Shown in pieces: positions 8,801 to 11,256 of a stretch of 11,256 bases of DNA. The notes beneath the pieces are model-generated. The model was given only the letters and a program-made list of their open reading frames with translations, was not told the DNA's origin and searched no databases. The position numbers and the translations under genes are program-made. Source of the DNA: an uncultured Clostridia bacterium (GTDB lineage Bacteria; Bacillota; Clostridia; Christensenellales; CAG-314); contig CALLXO010000018.1 in assembly GCA_937875645.1 (NCBI GenBank), positions 1-11,256 on the forward strand, read 5' to 3'. Positions within the stretch are counted from its first letter, which is position 1. Every line of letters starts with the position of its first letter.

Positions 8801-8979
8801 GTGTTAAAACTGCCGCCGCTTATTGTTATTAATGCTCTTTCGGCATCAAGAGTGCTTTTTTCCGGCACTATAATAAAATTTTTGTAATCCAAATGAGCAT
8901 GGTTAAGTTTGCGTATTTTTTCGTCAATACTCATTTTGGCTGCACGCAATGTATTTGCGTAAATTAACGTCACTTGCAT
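5836..8979 (-). CDS. addB: AddB, ATP-dependent helicase/nuclease subunit B
   Basis: This is the partner of AddA. It carries the second nuclease domain, which cuts the other strand, and the Chi-recognition scaffold. With the start at ATG 8979 it has 1047 residues. The C-terminal half has the RecB-type nuclease, with GVIDRID and D869/K871 in IIDYKSG. The AddB iron-sulfur site is C723 (NCPFSH) plus C1007, C1010 and C1016 (CTYCLSKNLC), the family's C...C-X2-C-X5-C arrangement. The N-terminus (MQVTLIYANTLRAAK) aligns with the family's first strand and P-loop, but the Gly-x-x-Gly-x-Gly-Lys-Thr glycines are gone. A longer reading from TTG 9021 is rejected because it begins within the promoter -35 region and would be coded by promoter DNA. 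The chosen ATG falls at the predicted transcription start, with no ribosome binding site, so translation is probably leaderless. Confidence 0.95.
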   Translation of the reverse strand: MQVTLIYANTLRAAKMSIDEKIRKLNHAHLDYKNFIIVPEKSTLDAERALITISGGSFNTNVVTFKKLVDSLIDIKQEYLTRQNCIILLSRLIDSISSSFLCYKHGANSSGFAEKIYQLISAFKYAHISPEQLSIGDLPQSLATKLHDIKLIYSAYIDALKDKYIDSADKLDILIDALTPKTIGGYGFYIYDFLSFTVQEKLIIQKLIKNSSQVTVAAATSRFKTHSALFDNSIPQAIQGICNNLNIKPHIENYVTHASEVTKHIHTSVFCVGKTTKKTISPDKLIIKNCTDMFEEVLKLAQFIDVYAKKGGRYKDIKVLCPDISLYGYAIDKYFSDYNIPFYLDKKESLINSVLGKYVLSFLNAYKNNFKLSFVLDFAKNYLFKEDVCAFENFCIKYNVSFNYSDLNIGLLDPHFAQAAAIGKKLTALFDRYDIKKADTCKNYINKISNFLTEENIVKKLEEYGEMLNSYGIKEEERRIVQAEKKLRQVLDQLAAVMENEYLTLDKFIKAFSAALNAATISIVPLYFDCVNISDLNKGVSHSVKTLAVIGTNEGSMPVTKKSGTLLTDSNIEILKSYGLNADISTESENKRQRFKLFNALNEPTDILYVSYCDFDTDSQTRPAPFVNALKKCFTVDGVSDYPNSVIDYEYHNKETAFKKVLISLRQNREKLADLTQPMEEYQRKALQYLDFNKVITHIPNGKELFFKGNAYSVTKIESFYNCPFSHFVSSGLGLKEKETGQFKVNDFGNILHSVFEKFVNKIINKEKAEEQAAEEIFDEVINDEKYIAFKNDFKFDFLSENLKKETVKMCMSISEQIANSDFFPIKTEFRFGFDADNMLTMECLGKTLSLKGVIDRIDAYGENYMIIDYKSGKANFSESKLYLGIKLQLFVYALALKKYFKGTPVACFYFKVSDDYNESDKKRFIGRVVADKELIGSIDKDFNTKGKSKLFSASLKKDGTLSNIGKSAITREQFDACAQYALALITKANKLMQRGYVAVNPIDKACTYCLSKNLCNFNDTLIFSPRKEVQISAEDISRCMEENSNA

Positions 8980-8985
8980 GCAATC

Positions 8986-9014
8986 ATTATAATGCGGAAT
9001 TAAGCCAATGTCAA
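8986..9014 (-). promoter_or_regulatory. Consensus sigma-A promoter of the addBA operon
   Basis: Read on the minus strand, TTGACA (9014-9009), a 17-base spacer and TATAAT (8991-8986) match the housekeeping consensus at all twelve positions. The predicted transcription start is about base 8979, the A of the addB ATG. Its -35 box abuts that of the divergent promoter at 9015. Confidence 0.88.
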
Positions 9015-9020
9015 TTGACA
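9009..9020. promoter_or_regulatory. 12-base palindrome formed by two abutting -35 boxes
   Basis: TGTCAATTGACA is its own reverse complement. Each half is a perfect -35 hexamer for one of the two divergent promoters, with no bases between them. Besides its promoter role it could serve as an operator for a dimeric regulator, but nothing in the window shows that. Confidence 0.7.
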
Positions 9021-9043
9021 ATTTTTTAATTGTGAAGTATAAT
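9015..9043 (+). promoter_or_regulatory. Consensus sigma-A promoter of the lipoprotein gene
   Basis: TTGACA (9015-9020), a 17-base spacer and TATAAT (9038-9043) match the consensus fully. The predicted start of transcription is about 9050, giving a leader of some 19 bases that contains the GGAG site at 9060-9063 before ATG 9069. The ATG at 9042 lies inside the -10 box and cannot be the start of translation from this promoter. Confidence 0.88.
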
Positions 9044-9068
9044 GAAAAATACTTTTATCGGAGAAAAT

Positions 9069-10139
9069 ATGAAAAAATTATTTGCTTTTTTTGCGACTCT
9101 TATCCTTATATTATCGCTTTTGACTGGCTGTGGCGCAGCTTACGTGCCCCCTTCTACCATTCGTTGGGCAGAGGAAGAGACATTAAAATATAATGTACGC
9201 CGTGCAAGCGATTTTGAACTTACCTATATCGGCATCACGGGCATTACAGACGAAAACGGAGTTTTTCAAACACCTAACCTCCAAATTATCCCCTCTGATG
9301 CACAAGGCAGTTATGAAACATCTGTTAGTTTCAACAGTGCGGAAGGCACTTATACCGTTTCTTCAACGCTTAACGTTACCGAAATTTATACTAAAAAACT
9401 CTTTGCGGCAGATATGGATTTGCATGCAACTGCCCTTCAAAAGGCAGCAGAAAGTGATATTATGAGGATAGACGGAGAGGATATTGTCGTTGACGTATCA
9501 GTGATAAGCATTTGCACTTTTAAGGCAACAGGGATGCTGCCCGTTAGCAGCAGCAAAACCGTAAAAAGCGTATTTATCGGAGCGGGCGTATGTGCCGAAA
9601 ACGATTTTTTAACAACGGTTACTTACGATTATTCGCAAAAAAAGCCTTATGCTAACGTTACTACATTAGCAGGAGGAAAAACCACCGAAAACAGCATTAA
9701 GTTAAAAAACGGTGTCAAAACCTATGATAATGAGCAAATTGAACTTCTTTTAAGGAGTTTTAGTTTGAGTTCTCTTGCAACGGCAGGGGGCGCATCCATT
9801 AATATTTTTGATGGAAGGGGACTGTCTGGCGTAATGGCTGCTAATGCAGTTGTGCCAAAAGCGTATTCCTTTGACTATCAGTTAGGCGGAGTGTGGAAAG
9901 ATGTTGAGTCTAACGGCAATTTAGTTTATTATAAAGAAGGCGAAAATTATACCGACGTTAAGGGGAAAATTATTGAAACTATTAAGCGAAATGTTAGCAT
10001 CATCGGTTTTAATGGACTTAATATGATTTATTATTTCGACAGCGAAGATACTGCCGCCCGTGACAAGCAAGTTTTGATACGCATGCAACAAAGCTATTTG
10101 GTTTTTGATATTACGCCAGAAAGCTTATTCCAAATTTAA
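9069..10139 (+). CDS. Putative lipoprotein of unknown function
   Basis: The 356-residue protein begins with a lipoprotein signal peptide: a KK start, a hydrophobic core to about residue 18, and the lipobox LTGC with C21 as the lipidated cysteine. It is therefore expected to be anchored on the outer face of the cytoplasmic membrane. The mature part has no motif I recognise. It is rich in Thr, Ser, Val and Ile in alternating patterns that suggest mostly beta structure, with a GGxSxNIFDGRG segment near residue 250. The start at 9069 is chosen because GGAG lies five bases upstream and it gives a clean signal peptide, whereas the ATG at 9042 is inside the -10 box. It is a single-gene unit, divergent from addB and closed by its own terminator. 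A substrate-binding or envelope role is possible but unsupported. Confidence 0.85.
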   Translation: MKKLFAFFATLILILSLLTGCGAAYVPPSTIRWAEEETLKYNVRRASDFELTYIGITGITDENGVFQTPNLQIIPSDAQGSYETSVSFNSAEGTYTVSSTLNVTEIYTKKLFAADMDLHATALQKAAESDIMRIDGEDIVVDVSVISICTFKATGMLPVSSSKTVKSVFIGAGVCAENDFLTTVTYDYSQKKPYANVTTLAGGKTTENSIKLKNGVKTYDNEQIELLLRSFSLSSLATAGGASINIFDGRGLSGVMAANAVVPKAYSFDYQLGGVWKDVESNGNLVYYKEGENYTDVKGKIIETIKRNVSIIGFNGLNMIYYFDSEDTAARDKQVLIRMQQSYLVFDITPESLFQI

Positions 10140-10158
10140 AAACTTAAAAATAATACTG

Positions 10159-10183
10159 AACCGTCGTATATGCGGCGGTTTTT
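10159..10183 (+). terminator. Rho-independent terminator after the lipoprotein gene
   Basis: AACCGTCG (10159-10166) pairs with CGGCGGTT (10173-10180), with one G-T wobble, around a six-base loop. A T-run at 10179-10183 follows. It lies 20 bases after the lipoprotein stop. Confidence 0.85.
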
Positions 10184-10220
10184 CATTATAAAAAAATACA
10201 TTTCGTTATAAAAAAAAACA
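10181..10220 (+). repeat. 20-base direct tandem repeat, two copies
   Basis: Two adjacent 20-base units (10181-10200 and 10201-10220) each read TTTC, then A or G, TTATA, an A-run and ACA. They differ at only two positions (18 of 20 identical). The first unit overlaps the T-run of the preceding terminator, and the second ends 19 bases before the next start codon. The A-tracts spaced by exactly 20 bases, about two helical turns, could bend DNA or act as an upstream promoter element. No function is proven. Confidence 0.6.
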
Positions 10221-10233
10221 TATTGTTAATAAT
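10205..10233 (+). promoter_or_regulatory. Possible weak promoter for the 10240 gene
   Basis: AATAAT at 10228-10233 matches five of six -10 positions, and a poor -35-like GTTATA lies 17 bases upstream within an A-rich tract. Initiation would fall at about 10240, the A of the ATG. This is a tentative call. Confidence 0.25.
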
Positions 10234-10239
10234 AGCTGC

Positions 10240-10680
10240 ATGTTGTTATTGCTGTTAGATTTTGTTAAAAAGTGCCTTTTAGACGGCTTAAGCTGGTCCG
10301 ATGCCTTTACCGCTTTTGCCAAACAAAATGGATATACCTTTAAAAGTGTAAAAAAATGCTTTTACAGCGCCCTTTACGGCTTAAAAAAACATCCTAACCT
10401 TGCCAAAAGATTGGACGTTAATATAAACAAAATGCTTTCCCCCGCCAACGCTTTTAATATGGCGGCAGTAAACCGTTACATCGCTAACAACGGCGGCGAC
10501 ATAAATAAATGCGTTTATGAGCTGTGTTTCGGTGACGGGACAGAAGCGTCCTCTTTGCTTAAACGCTATTTTAATTTTTATCCTCAAAGCGAAAAGGAGG
10601 AAACACCCGCCGCAAAAAAACCTGACCCTTCCCATTTTGCATTACAGTTACAAGCCAAATATTATCATTTTAATACTTAA
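10240..10680 (+). CDS. Hypothetical protein, possible Myb/RsfA-like helix-turn-helix DNA-binding protein
   Basis: A 146-residue, basic, mostly helical protein. The N-terminal part (about residues 5-55) has a 'leader helix, SWSDAFTAFAKQNGYTFKSVKKCFY, LKKHP' arrangement. It resembles small Clostridia proteins in which a Myb/SANT-like or RsfA-like tri-helical domain reads 'G.s...aFe.fAk...r..gSVrNyYY'. A second helical segment (about 72-115), with NNGGDINKCVYELCFGDG then LLKRYF, could be a second such unit. The C-terminus is a lysine- and proline-rich tail. I infer a nucleic-acid-binding regulator, but the similarity is only pattern-level. No ribosome binding site precedes the ATG, and the next upstream in-frame stop is at 10189, so the start is uncertain or leaderless. 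The gene ends two bases before the tadA stop, tail to tail. Confidence 0.65.
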   Translation: MLLLLLDFVKKCLLDGLSWSDAFTAFAKQNGYTFKSVKKCFYSALYGLKKHPNLAKRLDVNINKMLSPANAFNMAAVNRYIANNGGDINKCVYELCFGDGTEASSLLKRYFNFYPQSEKEETPAAKKPDPSHFALQLQAKYYHFNT

Positions 10681-10682
10681 CT

Positions 10683-11156
10683 TTACGTTTTCTTATCAAG
10701 GTTTTCCCTTCTTTCTTTAAAAAAATCCGTCAATAATTTTGCGCATTCTTCTTTTAATATGCCGCCTACGGCATTTAAATTATGGTTTAATTGGTTGACG
10801 TCAGAAACATTCAAAACGCTGCCGCATGCGCCGCCACGGCTGTCAAATGCGCCAAAATATACCTGCTTAATACGTGCATTGAAACAGGCGCCTATGCACA
10901 TGGAACAAGGCTCCAACGTAACGTAAAGCTCACAATTTTCCAACCGCCAGCTTTTTAATTTTTTGCATGCCCCTTCAATTGCAATAATTTCTGCGTGCTT
11001 TGTCGCTATTTGCTGTTTGTTGCGCTTGTTGCGGCCTCTGCCTATTATTTTGCCGTCATACACCACAACAGCGCCTACTGGCACTTCTCCTTCATTTTTC
11101 GCTTGTTTGGCTAACAGTATCGCCGCCTTCATAAACTTTTGCTGTATCGTACTCAT
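10683..11156 (-). CDS. tadA: tRNA-specific adenosine deaminase TadA
   Basis: This zinc enzyme deaminates adenosine 34 to inosine in the tRNA-Arg(ACG) anticodon, widening codon reading, and is normally essential in bacteria. The 157-residue protein has all signature positions of the cytidine/deoxycytidylate deaminase fold. H54 and E56 are in KHAEIIAIEG, where E56 is the proton shuttle. C84 and C87 are in EPCSMCIGAC. The EVPVGAVVV strand (24-32) and N43 are also present. Length and start match the family. The ribosome binding site is weak (only a GGT-like stretch before the ATG). The gene points left and converges on the 10240 gene with a two-base gap and no hairpin between them. Base 11157 to the window edge holds its upstream region, with no clear promoter. 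Confidence 0.96.
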   Translation of the reverse strand: MSTIQQKFMKAAILLAKQAKNEGEVPVGAVVVYDGKIIGRGRNKRNKQQIATKHAEIIAIEGACKKLKSWRLENCELYVTLEPCSMCIGACFNARIKQVYFGAFDSRGGACGSVLNVSDVNQLNHNLNAVGGILKEECAKLLTDFFKERRENLDKKT

Positions 11157-11256
11157 ATTGTTTTACCAAATTTTTGTCTCGTGACACGGTGTTTAGCAGC
11201 CGCCGAGGAATATCTGCATTTTTGTTAAATATATTGCTAAAATCGGCATAGGGAAA

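Noticed and set aside
8980..9021. Upstream extension of addB from TTG 9021 (14 extra residues)
   Set aside because: The extension is coded by the -35/-10 region of the addB promoter itself, starts with TTG without a binding site, and adds nothing that resembles AddB.
9042..9068. Upstream start of the lipoprotein gene at ATG 9042
   Set aside because: This ATG overlaps the -10 box, so it would not be in the message. ATG 9069 has GGAG before it and gives a proper lipoprotein signal peptide.
10381..10635. Minus-strand open frame opposite the 10240 gene
   Set aside because: It has no binding site and no protein-like pattern. The plus-strand frame has helical, family-like composition and a sensible end.
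11094..11256. Minus-strand open frame entering from the window edge and overlapping the start of tadA by about 60 bases
   Set aside because: It could be the tail of an upstream gene, but it shows no recognisable motif, the overlap is long, and a chance open frame of about 54 codons is plausible. Nothing tRNA-like or SRP-RNA-like was found there either.

Overview
The window looks like a low-GC chromosome segment from an anaerobic member of the Bacillota (class Clostridia), perhaps an uncultured gut-type lineage. The reasons are A+T-rich codon use, strong GGAGG-type ribosome binding sites, textbook sigma-A promoters, an AddAB (not RecBCD) recombination nuclease, and an Mrp/NifX-type ATPase cluster of the kind common in strict anaerobes. 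No phage, IS, CRISPR, tRNA or rRNA signal was seen.

Left end (1-1550, plus strand): remains of an iron-sulfur/MinD-type ATPase cluster. The first 267 bases hold a 3'-truncated NifX/NifB-like fragment joined out of frame to the C-terminal end of a MinD-family ATPase. An intact Mrp/NBP35 P-loop ATPase follows. After it comes a second NifX/NifB-like gene that carries a one-base frameshift. A strong hairpin terminator that can work in both directions closes the block.

Centre (1566-8991, minus strand): a probable three-gene operon, addB-addA-unknown membrane protein, read leftward. addB and addA overlap by 8 bases. The membrane protein lies 63 bases after addA with its own good ribosome binding site and no intervening terminator. 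AddA is the helicase/nuclease motor. AddB carries the second nuclease and the four-cysteine iron-sulfur site but has lost the Walker A glycines.

8986-9043: a compact divergent promoter. Two consensus promoters (TTGACA, 17-base spacer, TATAAT) stand back to back, their -35 boxes abutting as one perfect 12-base palindrome. Leftward it drives addB, whose best ATG falls at the predicted transcription start, so the addB message is probably leaderless. Rightward it drives a lipoprotein of unknown function.

Right end (9069-11256): the lipoprotein gene and its terminator, a 20-base tandem repeat, a small gene that may encode a helix-turn-helix/Myb-like protein and has no visible ribosome binding site, and, converging on it with a gap of two bases, tadA for the tRNA adenosine deaminase. 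The last 100 bases hold no gene I can support.
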